DNA from: a virus
Virus record (IMG/VR): IMGVR_UViG_3300042453_003817
Location: 1 to 64,000 of that record
Length of the DNA: 64,000 bases
Reading direction: 5' to 3' (one strand)
This document shows positions 6,903 through 11,268 of this stretch, in pieces. The notes beneath the pieces are model-generated. The model did no database searches, was not told where the DNA came from, and saw nothing but the letters and a program-made list of their open reading frames with translations. The position numbers and the translations under genes are program-made. Position 1 is the first letter of the stretch. Each line of letters starts with the position of its first letter.

Positions 6903-6934
6903 CCCCAGACACCAAAAGGTCTCTGGGGTTTTTT
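6903..6934 (+). terminator. Rho-independent terminator
   Basis: CCCCAGA-C-ACC / AAAA / GGT-C-TCTGGGG (one C-C mismatch) followed by TTTTTT. It closes the short unit just before the tRNA genes. Confidence 0.85.
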
Positions 6935-6943
6935 ATTAGTTGT

Positions 6944-6953
6944 TGTTCTTTAA
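6944..6953 (+). promoter_or_regulatory. boxA-like antitermination site before first tRNA block
   Basis: TGTTCTTTAA, matching bacterial boxA (YGYTCTTTAA), 16 nt upstream of tRNA-Gln and just after a terminator. The second tRNA block has an equivalent site at the same distance. Confidence 0.5.
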
Positions 6954-6969
6954 AAATTTAGTTTTCTAT

Positions 6970-7043
6970 TGGGGTATGGTGAAATGGCATCACACTCGAT
7001 TTTGATTCAAGTATTCTTGGTTCGATTCCAAGTACCCCTGCCA
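6970..7043 (+). tRNA. tRNA-Gln (TTG)
   Basis: Cloverleaf with anticodon loop TTTTGAT, T-loop TTCGATT and encoded CCA. Acceptor GGGGTA/TACCCC is closed by a mispaired U1-U72; glutamine tRNAs normally have a weak 1-72 pair, so this is compatible with charging. One A-C mismatch in the anticodon stem. Confidence 0.9.
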
Positions 7044-7050
7044 AAATTTA

Positions 7051-7138
7051 GGAAGTGTGGTCGAGTGGTCTATGGCGCCAGTCTTGAAAACTGGAGGTCC
7101 GAAAGGGTCCGTGAGTTCGAATCTCACCGCTTCCGCCA
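7051..7138 (+). tRNA. tRNA-Ser (TGA)
   Basis: Class II tRNA with acceptor GGAAGTG, anticodon loop CTTGAAA, a long variable arm (GGTCCGAAAGGGTCC) and encoded GCCA. Confidence 0.93.
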
Positions 7139-7146
7139 AATTTAAT

Positions 7147-7236
7147 GGAGTGGTCCTATAATGGTATTAGAGCGGATTGCTAATCCGTCGCTCGGTTAAC
7201 GCCGGGTTCTGGGTTCGAGTCCCAGTCACTCCGCCA
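7147..7236 (+). tRNA. tRNA-Ser (GCT)
   Basis: Acceptor GGAGTGG, anticodon loop TTGCTAA, long variable arm, T-loop TTCGAGT, encoded GCCA. Its distance from tRNA-Ser(TGA) is 8 nt. Confidence 0.93.
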
Positions 7237-7238
7237 AC

Positions 7239-7333
7239 GGTAGGTAGCACTGGTGTGCGGCTGAGTCTTATAAGCTCGGGAGATCGGTCAGATGGGCTGA
7301 AACGGAAGAGTTCGAATCTCTTACCTACTACCA
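7239..7333 (+). tRNA. Atypical tRNA, anticodon TAT (Ile) with long variable region
   Basis: Acceptor GGTAGGT/ACCTACT (G1-U72), T-arm AAGAG-TTCGAAT-CTCTT, ACCA end. The anticodon loop CTTATAA predicts TAT (AUA, Ile). A variable region of about 27 nt and a D-arm that folds as GCAC-TGGT-GTGC with only a 4-nt loop are abnormal for tRNA-Ile. It may be divergent, degenerate or mis-folded by me. Confidence 0.6.
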
Positions 7334-7340
7334 AATACAT

Positions 7341-7418
7341 GCACAGGTGGCAGAGTGGACAAATGCGAGAGCCTGCAAAACTCTAAAATCGTCGGTTCGA
7401 ATCCGACCCTGTGCTCCA
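7341..7418 (+). tRNA. tRNA-Cys (GCA)
   Basis: Acceptor GCACAGG/CCTGTGC with U73, anticodon loop CTGCAAA, T-arm GTCGG-TTCGAAT-CCGAC, encoded CCA. U73 is the usual cysteine discriminator. The CCA abuts the next promoter dyad. Confidence 0.92.
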
Positions 7419-7475
7419 GTTGTAAAAAAACAACAACAAAAAAGTTGTTGACACAGTTTGTGGAATCTGTATAAT
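7419..7475 (+). promoter_or_regulatory. Promoter of second tRNA block with upstream dyad
   Basis: TTGACA 7448-7453, TATAAT 7470-7475, 16-bp spacer; dyad GTTGT-N6-ACAAC at 7419-7434, centred about 55 bp before the start, directly after the CCA of tRNA-Cys. Confidence 0.8.
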
Positions 7476-7496
7476 AGATTCTGTTGATGATGTAAA

Positions 7497-7506
7497 TGCT
7501 CTTTAA
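7497..7506 (+). promoter_or_regulatory. boxA-like antitermination site before second tRNA block
   Basis: TGCTCTTTAA, identical to the core of rRNA-operon boxA, 15 nt upstream of tRNA-Glu and about 15 nt into the transcript. Confidence 0.6.
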
Positions 7507-7521
7507 AAACTGTTGTTCGAT

Positions 7522-7596
7522 GCACCGTTCGTCTATCGGTTAGGACGCTAGCCTTTCACGCTGGAAAGACGAGTTCGATTCTCGTACGGTGTACCA
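7522..7596 (+). tRNA. tRNA-Glu (TTC)
   Basis: Acceptor GCACCGT/ACGGTGT, anticodon loop CTTTCAC, T-arm GACGAG-TTCGATT-CTCGT, encoded CCA. Its CCA is the first three bases of the 17-bp helix of structured element A. Confidence 0.93.
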
Positions 7597-7728
7597 TATT
7601 GAAACACACTTACACTGTGGCGCTTTGTCCGTCCCTGGTTTAAAACAGGATATCGCATAAACAGTTCAAGCCCCGGTCGCTCCGGTCTGCTGTGTAAAAG
7701 AGAGACGGTCGAGTGTGTTTCAATATGG
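7594..7728 (+). ncRNA. Structured spacer element A in tRNA operon
   Basis: A perfect 17-bp helix joins CCATATTGAAACACACT (7594-7610, beginning with the CCA of tRNA-Glu) to AGTGTGTTTCAATATGG (7712-7728). The interior has further hairpins, e.g. TTACAC/GTGTAA (7610-7615 with 7692-7697) and CCGG-TCGCT-CCGG. It has no canonical T-loop or long frame. Two related elements lie at 7815 and 8379. Confidence 0.7.
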
Positions 7729-7732
7729 TATA

Positions 7733-7814
7733 GATACAGTATGCTGCGGGTGCCTTTTGAGACCAACAGGCTGTCACTGGAATCATATTGTATCTGCCGC
7801 CACGGTCCGCGGCA
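7733..7814 (+). ncRNA. Structured spacer RNA between elements A and B
   Basis: An 11-bp stem GATACAGTATG/CATATTGTATC (one G-U) encloses a GCCT/AGGC hairpin, followed by TGCCGC-N8-GCGGCA. GCTGCGG at 7743 could pair with CCGCGGC before an ACCA (tRNA-like spacing, 75 nt), but no T-loop motif exists, so I do not call a tRNA. Confidence 0.45.
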
Positions 7815-7893
7815 CCATATTGAAGCACATTAGAACCCACCCCTAGTAGCAAAAGCGAATCAAGGGTGTAATGTTGAGTGTGTTTCAATATGG
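7815..7893 (+). ncRNA. Structured spacer element B in tRNA operon
   Basis: CCATATTGAAGCACATT (7815-7831) pairs over 17 positions with AGTGTGTTTCAATATGG (7877-7893); both differences from element A are G-U compatible. Inner pairings: ACATTA/TAATGT and CACCC/GGGTG. The last two Gs are the first two bases of the following tRNA, so helix formation and tRNA maturation must compete. Confidence 0.7.
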
Positions 7894-7967
7894 GCCTATA
7901 GCTCAGAGGTCAGAGCAGTGAACTCATAATTCATTGGTCGTAGGTTCGAAACCTACTGGGCCCACCA
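7892..7967 (+). tRNA. tRNA-Met or tRNA-Ile2 (CAT), first copy
   Basis: Acceptor GGGCCTA/TGGGCCC, D-arm TAGCTCAG...GAGC, anticodon loop CTCATAA, T-arm GTAGG-TTCGAAA-CCTAC, encoded ACCA. It lacks the GGG/CCC anticodon-stem pairs of an initiator. Lysidine-modified Ile2 cannot be excluded. Confidence 0.92.
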
Positions 7968-7973
7968 AAATTT

Positions 7974-8047
7974 GCGGGTATAACTTAGTGGTAAAGTAAC
8001 TGGCTTTTAACCAGTAAATCCGAGTTCGATTCTCGGTGCCCGTACCA
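7974..8047 (+). tRNA. tRNA-Lys (TTT)
   Basis: Acceptor GCGGGTA/TGCCCGT, anticodon arm ACTGG-CTTTTAA-CCAGT, T-loop TTCGATT, encoded CCA. Confidence 0.93.
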
Positions 8048-8052
8048 AATAT

Positions 8053-8139
8053 GGATGCGTAGCCAAATGGTTGACGGCAGCAGACTGTAAATCTGTGACA
8101 TAAGAAACGCTGGTGGTTCGAATCCATCCGCATCCACCA
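8053..8139 (+). tRNA. tRNA-Tyr (GTA)
   Basis: Class II tRNA: acceptor GGATGCG/CGCATCC, anticodon arm GCAGA-CTGTAAA-TCTGT, long variable arm, T-arm GGTGG-TTCGAAT-CCATC, A73, encoded CCA. Confidence 0.93.
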
Positions 8140-8145
8140 AATTTA

Positions 8146-8220
8146 GGTTCCATAGTATATCGGCGAGTATAGCGCCCTGTCACGGCGCAGGAACGGGTTC
8201 GAGTCCCGTTGGGACCGCCA
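8146..8220 (+). tRNA. tRNA-Asp (GTC)
   Basis: Acceptor GGTTCCA/TGGGACC with G73, anticodon arm GCGCC-CTGTCAC-GGCGC, T-loop TTCGAGT, encoded CCA. G73 is the aspartate discriminator. Confidence 0.93.
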
Positions 8221-8226
8221 GAATGA

Positions 8227-8302
8227 TCCGGAGTAGCACAGCGGTAGTTGCGTCTGACTGTTAATCAGAATGTCGTTGGTTCGATCCCAACCTCCGGAGC
8301 CA
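8227..8302 (+). tRNA. tRNA-Asn (GTT)
   Basis: Acceptor TCCGGAG/CTCCGGA with G73, anticodon arm TCTGA-CTGTTAA-TCAGA, T-arm GTTGG-TTCGATC-CCAAC, encoded CCA. Confidence 0.93.
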
Positions 8303-8304
8303 AA

Positions 8305-8381
8305 GCCCTCTTACTCCAATTGGTAGAGAGGACGGTCTTAGAAGCCGTAGAGTCTCAGTTCGAATCTGAGAGAGGGCACCA
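8305..8381 (+). tRNA. Atypical tRNA, anticodon TAG (Leu CUA) with short variable loop
   Basis: Acceptor GCCCTCT/AGAGGGC, anticodon arm ACGGT-CTTAGAA-GCCGT, T-arm CTCAG-TTCGAAT-CTGAG, encoded ACCA. The variable loop is 5 nt, whereas bacterial leucine tRNAs are class II with a long arm. The fold is otherwise clean, so the aminoacylation identity is uncertain. Its CCA starts element C. Confidence 0.8.
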
Positions 8382-8503
8382 TATTGAAGCATACTAAATC
8401 GAAAGCGTCCTCAGAACAGAAATGACTATCTGGTGAGTATGCAGGTAGAGAGGTGTAAAAAGTCCCCGCTTGTCACGGTTACCTCAAGTGTGTTTCAATA
8501 TGG
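8379..8503 (+). ncRNA. Structured spacer element C in tRNA operon
   Basis: CCATATTGAAGCATACT (8379-8395) pairs with AGTGTGTTTCAATATGG (8487-8503) with two G-U pairs. The variable part GCATACT instead pairs perfectly with AGTATGC (8436-8442), and GAGGT with ACCTC (8481-8485), so a three-way junction closed by the invariant 10-bp outer helix is likely. The 3' arm is identical in elements A, B and C. Confidence 0.7.
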
Positions 8504-8506
8504 TTA

Positions 8507-8514
8507 CTAAATAA
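8507..8514 (+). promoter_or_regulatory. CTAAATAA motif upstream of tRNA-Ala
   Basis: CTAAATAA, the same octamer found upstream of RNase H (16519) and gp32 (34073). It resembles the T4 late box TATAAATA at 6 of 8 positions. Promoter function is inference. Confidence 0.3.
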
Positions 8515-8521
8515 ATTTTCT

Positions 8522-8596
8522 GGGCTGCTAGTGATAATGGGAGCACGCCGCCTTTGCACGGCGGAGGTAAGAGTTCGATTCTCTTGCGGTCCACCA
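8522..8596 (+). tRNA. tRNA-Ala (TGC)
   Basis: Acceptor GGGCTGC/GCGGTCC contains the G3-U70 wobble that defines alanine identity; anticodon arm CCGCC-TTTGCAC-GGCGG, T-arm AAGAG-TTCGATT-CTCTT, A73, encoded CCA. Confidence 0.94.
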
Positions 8597-8602
8597 AGTT
8601 TC

Positions 8603-8676
8603 GCCTCTGTCGGTTAATGGCAAACCAACGGTTTTGTAATCCGTGACTGTCTGTTCGATTCAGACCAGAGGCACCA
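8603..8676 (+). tRNA. tRNA-Thr (TGT)
   Basis: Acceptor GCCTCTG/CAGAGGC, anticodon loop TTTGTAA with a U-U mismatch closing the stem, T-loop TTCGATT, encoded ACCA. Confidence 0.9.
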
Positions 8677-8684
8677 AAGTTTTA

Positions 8685-8760
8685 CTCCGATTGGGATAAT
8701 AGGTAGTCCACTACGTTTGGGGCGTAGAAGGTGCTGGTTCGAGTCCAGTGTCGGAGACCA
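8685..8760 (+). tRNA. tRNA-Pro (TGG)
   Basis: Acceptor CTCCGAT/GTCGGAG, anticodon arm CTACG-TTTGGGG-CGTAG, T-arm GCTGG-TTCGAGT-CCAGT, encoded ACCA. Confidence 0.93.
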
Positions 8761-8763
8761 GTT

Positions 8764-8837
8764 TGCGGGATAGAGAAAGGGTATCTCAGAAGTCTCATAA
8801 GCTTCAGTTCTTGGTTCGAGTCCAGGTCCCGCTACCA
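8764..8837 (+). tRNA. tRNA-Met or tRNA-Ile2 (CAT), second copy
   Basis: With U8-A9 placed normally, the acceptor is closed by a U1-U72 mispair and GCGGGA/TCCCGC. Anticodon arm GAAGT-CTCATAA-GCTTC; T-loop TTCGAGT; encoded ACCA. A mispaired 1-72 is an initiator trait, but the anticodon stem lacks the three G-C pairs. Confidence 0.88.
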
Positions 8838-8841
8838 ATTA

Positions 8842-8916
8842 GGTTCAATGACGTAGATGGATGCGTACCGGTATCATAAGCCGAGGAGAGTGGATCGTTA
8901 CCACTTTGAACCACCA
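8842..8916 (+). tRNA. tRNA-Met-like (CAT), third copy, unusual T-loop
   Basis: Acceptor GGTTCAA/TTGAACC, anticodon loop ATCATAA, T-arm AGTGG-ATCGTTA-CCACT (A54 instead of U54), encoded ACCA. The GGAG that follows the CCA is the Shine-Dalgarno of the next gene, so this tRNA and an mRNA share one transcript. Confidence 0.85.
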
Positions 8917-8925
8917 GGAGATATT

Positions 8926-9675
8926 ATGAATATTGAAGAGATCATACAAGTTCCTTATACAACAAGACCTAAAATGCAAAAGAATACAGGTTTTGTTTTT
9001 AATCCTAATCCAAGTGTCAAATATCTCTCTGAGAAAACGAAACAACTTGCAATGTTTGGTTATGATTTGTATGGGATGAATATCAAAGCAATAACCAATC
9101 AATTGATTCGAAGAGCGGAATCTATGACAGGTAAAACGATTACGGGTGATATCATAGACTTTGCTTTGAATTTTGAAGAAGATGTTGCAATCATGAATGA
9201 TGGAATTTTATCTGCAATTTGTTTTTGTTTTCCTAGTTCATGGATTCCATTTAAAGCACTGAATAAATCATTAATGCAAATACATCATCCTGTTGCTGAT
9301 GGTGAGCATCTACGAAAGGTGAGTGATAAGCTTGCACAAACAATAGCCGATCCAGTTCTAGGAAGTTTTGAGAGACATGTTTGGACAATTACAAGAGTTC
9401 CAGAATTAAGTAATCATCCAGAAATCAAAGAGCAATATAAAGATGTCCCTGTGACACTAGAAAATTTGTATTTCAGGCATGAGAGACAAACAACATTACC
9501 ATTAAATGATTGCAAGACAAGTTTGTTTTTTGTGAAAATAAATGTTGTGCCTCTTGTAAATTTATGGTATAATAACAGTCAATTAATTAGAGAGAGTATT
9601 AATTCTATGAGTGAAGAAATTATTCGATATAAAAATCTTGAAGAAATTAAAACGGTCCTTAGTTCAATGGATTAG
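8926..9675 (+). CDS. DUF3445-like protein, putative haem-dependent N-demethylase
   Basis: 249 residues from ATG 8926, with GGAG 5 nt upstream abutting a tRNA CCA. The block FCFPSSWIPFKALNKSLMQIHHPV and the later LYFRHERQTTLPL match the signature of DUF3445 (PF11927), whose studied member is a PAS-fold haem enzyme that oxidatively removes N-methyl groups. The length is slightly short for the family. The last 7 codons lie inside tRNA-Arg and the stop is in that tRNA's D-loop, so mRNA and tRNA cannot both be intact from one transcript. The catalytic assignment is by motif only. Confidence 0.65.
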   Translation: MNIEEIIQVPYTTRPKMQKNTGFVFNPNPSVKYLSEKTKQLAMFGYDLYGMNIKAITNQLIRRAESMTGKTITGDIIDFALNFEEDVAIMNDGILSAICFCFPSSWIPFKALNKSLMQIHHPVADGEHLRKVSDKLAQTIADPVLGSFERHVWTITRVPELSNHPEIKEQYKDVPVTLENLYFRHERQTTLPLNDCKTSLFFVKINVVPLVNLWYNNSQLIRESINSMSEEIIRYKNLEEIKTVLSSMD

Positions 9676-9728
9676 AATCCCTTGCTACGAACGAGGAGAC
9701 GGGAGTTCGATTCTCTCAGGACCGGCCA
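9653..9728 (+). tRNA. tRNA-Arg (ACG)
   Basis: Acceptor CGGTCCT/AGGACCG, anticodon arm CCTTG-CTACGAA-CGAGG (A34 would need deamination to inosine), T-arm GGGAG-TTCGATT-CTCTC, G73, encoded CCA. Its first 23 nt overlap the end of the DUF3445-like gene. Confidence 0.93.
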
Positions 9729-9732
9729 GTAT

Positions 9733-9807
9733 GCCTCGTTAGCTGAGATGGATTAGCAGCGTCTTGATAAGGCGCAGAGAATGGATCGTTACCATTACGA
9801 GGTACCA
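9733..9807 (+). tRNA. tRNA-Ile (GAT)
   Basis: Acceptor GCCTCGT/ACGAGGT, D-arm AGCTGAGATGGATTAGC, anticodon arm GCGTC-TTGATAA-GGCGC, T-arm AATGG-ATCGTTA-CCATT with A54, encoded ACCA. The T-arm closely matches the tRNA at 8842. Confidence 0.92.
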
Positions 9808-9812
9808 ATTTT

Positions 9813-9886
9813 CTCCCAGTGGTGTAAGGGCAACATAAGAGTCTCCAAAACTTTTGATTGCGGTTCGAATCCGTACTGGGAGGCCA
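9813..9886 (+). tRNA. tRNA-Trp (CCA)
   Basis: Acceptor CTCCCAG/CTGGGAG with G73, anticodon loop CTCCAAA, T-arm TGCGG-TTCGAAT-CCGTA, encoded CCA. Confidence 0.92.
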
Positions 9887-9904
9887 ACGTAAGGAGCGAG
9901 TGAT

Positions 9905-10375
9905 ATGTACAACAAAAAAATTGATCTAAATGAAGTGAAGACATTTATTGAAAATTGCGGACCAAATACAAAAGTGTATCTTGGTTGTGACTCTGAAAAA
10001 GTGAAACTCAATGGTGTTTGGCATGCCGACTACATTATAGCTATTGTTGTACATATGGATAGTAAACATGGTTGTAAAATTTTCGGTCAGATCACGCGCG
10101 AGCGCGATTATGATCAAGCAAGAAATAAACCTCGAATGCGTCTAATGAATGAGGTTTACAAAGTTGCTGAAATGTATCTTGAACTTGCAGCCATGATTGA
10201 TAACGAAATTGAAGTACATCTTGACATTAATCCAAATGAAGAGTATAATTCAAATATCGTAATCAATGAAGCGATTGGCTATATAAAAGGTATGTGTAAT
10301 GTTGTGCCACTTGTAAAACCAAATGCATTTGCTGCTTCTTATGCAGCAGATAGGTTGAAGAGTCTGGCAGCATAA
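9905..10375 (+). CDS. RNase-H-like YkuK/DUF458 family protein
   Basis: 156 residues. Motifs in order: GCDSEK near residue 27, a beta strand IIAIVVHMDSKHG, VHLDIN near 112, then a KPNAFAASYAADRL ending. This matches DUF458 (PF04308, Bacillus YkuK), predicted RNase-H-fold nucleases with conserved Asp residues. AAGGAG is spaced 9 nt from the ATG. The position among tRNA genes suggests RNA or translation-related work, but the substrate is unknown. Confidence 0.75.
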   Translation: MYNKKIDLNEVKTFIENCGPNTKVYLGCDSEKVKLNGVWHADYIIAIVVHMDSKHGCKIFGQITRERDYDQARNKPRMRLMNEVYKVAEMYLELAAMIDNEIEVHLDINPNEEYNSNIVINEAIGYIKGMCNVVPLVKPNAFAASYAADRLKSLAA

Positions 10376-10384
10376 AGTAGTACC

Positions 10385-10459
10385 GCGGGTATGATGTTAA
10401 CGGTAGCATGACAGCCTTCCAAGCTGCTCGAATCGGTTCGAATCCGATTACCCGCTCCA
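10385..10459 (+). tRNA. tRNA-Gly (TCC)
   Basis: Acceptor GCGGGTA/TACCCGC with U73, anticodon arm CAGC-CTTCCAA-GCTG, T-loop TTCGAAT, encoded CCA. U73 fits bacterial glycine identity. Confidence 0.93.
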
Positions 10460-10464
10460 GTTTT

Positions 10465-10541
10465 GCGGATATGGTGTTTAACGGTTAGCATGAGACCTTG
10501 CCAAGGTTTAGGTTCCAGTTCGAATCTGGATATCCGCTCCA
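10465..10541 (+). tRNA. tRNA-Gly (GCC)
   Basis: Acceptor GCGGATA/TATCCGC with U73, anticodon loop TTGCCAA, T-arm CCAG-TTCGAAT-CTGG, encoded CCA. Confidence 0.92.
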
Positions 10542-10543
10542 GT

Positions 10544-10618
10544 GGTGTCTATAGTGTAATGGGAGCACCACTCTCTGTGAAAGAGTGAGAATGAGATCGA
10601 AACTCATTAGGCACCCCA
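10544..10618 (+). tRNA. tRNA-His (GTG)
   Basis: The extra G-1 (10544) pairs with C73, the histidine identity mark; acceptor GTGTCTA/TAGGCAC, anticodon arm ACTCT-CTGTGAA-AGAGT, T-loop ATCGAAA (A54), encoded CCA. Confidence 0.93.
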
Positions 10619-10619
10619 A

Positions 10620-10693
10620 GCTTCGTTAGTTTAATGGTAAAACTCCGCCCTTACAAGACGGTTACGGCAGTTCGATTCTGTCACGAAGCACCA
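10620..10693 (+). tRNA. tRNA-Val (TAC)
   Basis: Acceptor GCTTCGT/ACGAAGC, anticodon arm CCGCC-CTTACAA-GACGG (one C-A mismatch), T-loop TTCGATT, encoded ACCA. Confidence 0.92.
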
Positions 10694-10697
10694 ATTT

Positions 10698-10773
10698 GCC
10701 GCTTTAGCTGATGTGGTCATAGCAACGGTCTGAAGAGCCGTGGAACCTGGTTCGATCCCAGGAGGCGGTACCA
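10698..10773 (+). tRNA. tRNA-Phe (GAA)
   Basis: Acceptor GCCGCTT/AGGCGGT, anticodon arm ACGGT-CTGAAGA-GCCGT, T-arm CCTGG-TTCGATC-CCAGG, encoded ACCA. Confidence 0.93.
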
Positions 10774-10780
10774 AGTTTAC

Positions 10781-10809
10781 CTGACTTTTTTGTTACTGTG
10801 TTATATAAT
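10781..10809 (+). promoter_or_regulatory. Internal promoter for the last two tRNAs
   Basis: CTGACT (10781-10786) and TATAAT (10804-10809) with a 17-bp spacer; the predicted start lies a few bases before tRNA-Leu at 10819. No dyad upstream. Confidence 0.5.
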
Positions 10810-10818
10810 GTTTTTATT

Positions 10819-10906
10819 GCGGATGTGGCGAAATCGGTGAAACGCAGCAGACTTAAAATCTGCCACATAAGAAACGTTGCGGGTTCGAATCCCGCCATCC
10901 GCACCA
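10819..10906 (+). tRNA. tRNA-Leu (TAA)
   Basis: Class II: acceptor GCGGATG/CATCCGC, anticodon arm GCAGA-CTTAAAA-TCTGC, long variable arm, T-loop TTCGAAT, A73, encoded CCA. Confidence 0.94.
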
Positions 10907-10911
10907 AAAAT

Positions 10912-10986
10912 CTGACCGTCGTATAATGGACAATACAGCAGTCTTCTAAACTGCGAATGGGGGTTCGATTCCCTCCGGTCGGACCA
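10912..10986 (+). tRNA. tRNA-Arg (TCT)
   Basis: Acceptor CTGACCG/CGGTCGG, anticodon arm GCAGT-CTTCTAA-ACTGC, T-loop TTCGATT, encoded ACCA. It reads AGA, the arginine codon favoured in the structural genes of this window. Confidence 0.93.
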
Positions 10987-11241
10987 TCAAACCGAGAATT
11001 TTACATACAGAAACTTTTCGGTTTCTGTTTCAATCAGAATTCTTCCATCAACTAATGTAGCATCTGGTTCGGTGACTTCTTCGACCTTTACTGCAACGGT
11101 AAATTGGTCGTTGACTAGAGTGAGTTTATAAACACCAGAACCTTCAGTAACGATGCTATTCATTACGTCAACTTCAGCCTCATTAAAAAATCCATCTGTT
11201 GCGGTTACTTCATCAAAAGCGAATTCGGTTATATTAGACAT
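10987..11241 (-). CDS. Small acidic protein, unknown function (84 aa)
   Basis: Leftward, beta-rich and acidic (MSNITEFAFDEVTATDGFFNEAEVDV), no signal peptide or membrane helix. AGGAG precedes the start. Its stop touches the last tRNA, so the two transcription directions converge here without a visible terminator. Last gene of the leftward virion-like cassette. Confidence 0.7.
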   Translation of the reverse strand: MSNITEFAFDEVTATDGFFNEAEVDVMNSIVTEGSGVYKLTLVNDQFTVAVKVEEVTEPDATLVDGRILIETETEKFLYVKFSV

Positions 11242-11268
11242 TTATTATTCTCCTTATATTTCTATATA

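Larger units (their letters stand above)
6762..6938 (+). ncRNA. Candidate structured leader RNA with alternative hairpins
   Basis: About 180 nt between a promoter and a terminator. Hairpins visible: CACGAT/ATCGTG (6796-6811), an 11-bp stem GGGGTTTGTGT (6861-6871) with ACACAAACCCC (6896-6906), and the terminator stem whose 5' CCCC (6903-6906) is shared with that 11-bp stem, so the two cannot form together. A 37-codon frame (6762-6875, MIKTKHYFRP...) begins at the predicted transcription start, so this could instead be a leader-peptide attenuator. Confidence 0.5.

Noticed and set aside
7743-7817. 75-nt segment with pairing ends (GCTGCGG/CCGCGGC) and ACCA, looks like a tRNA
   Set aside because: There is no T-loop motif and no anticodon arm in the right place; an alternative TGCCGC/GCGGCA hairpin uses the same bases. 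I list it as a structured spacer instead.
7177-8133. Open frames on both strands across the tRNA genes
   Set aside because: They are read through tRNA sequences (typical GFEPT-like translations of tRNA on the opposite strand) and have no ribosome binding sites.
8305-8381. Anticodon TAG read as an amber suppressor
   Set aside because: Anticodon 5'-UAG-3' reads CUA (leucine); an amber suppressor would need CUA as anticodon. Genes in the window end normally in TAA, TGA and TAG.
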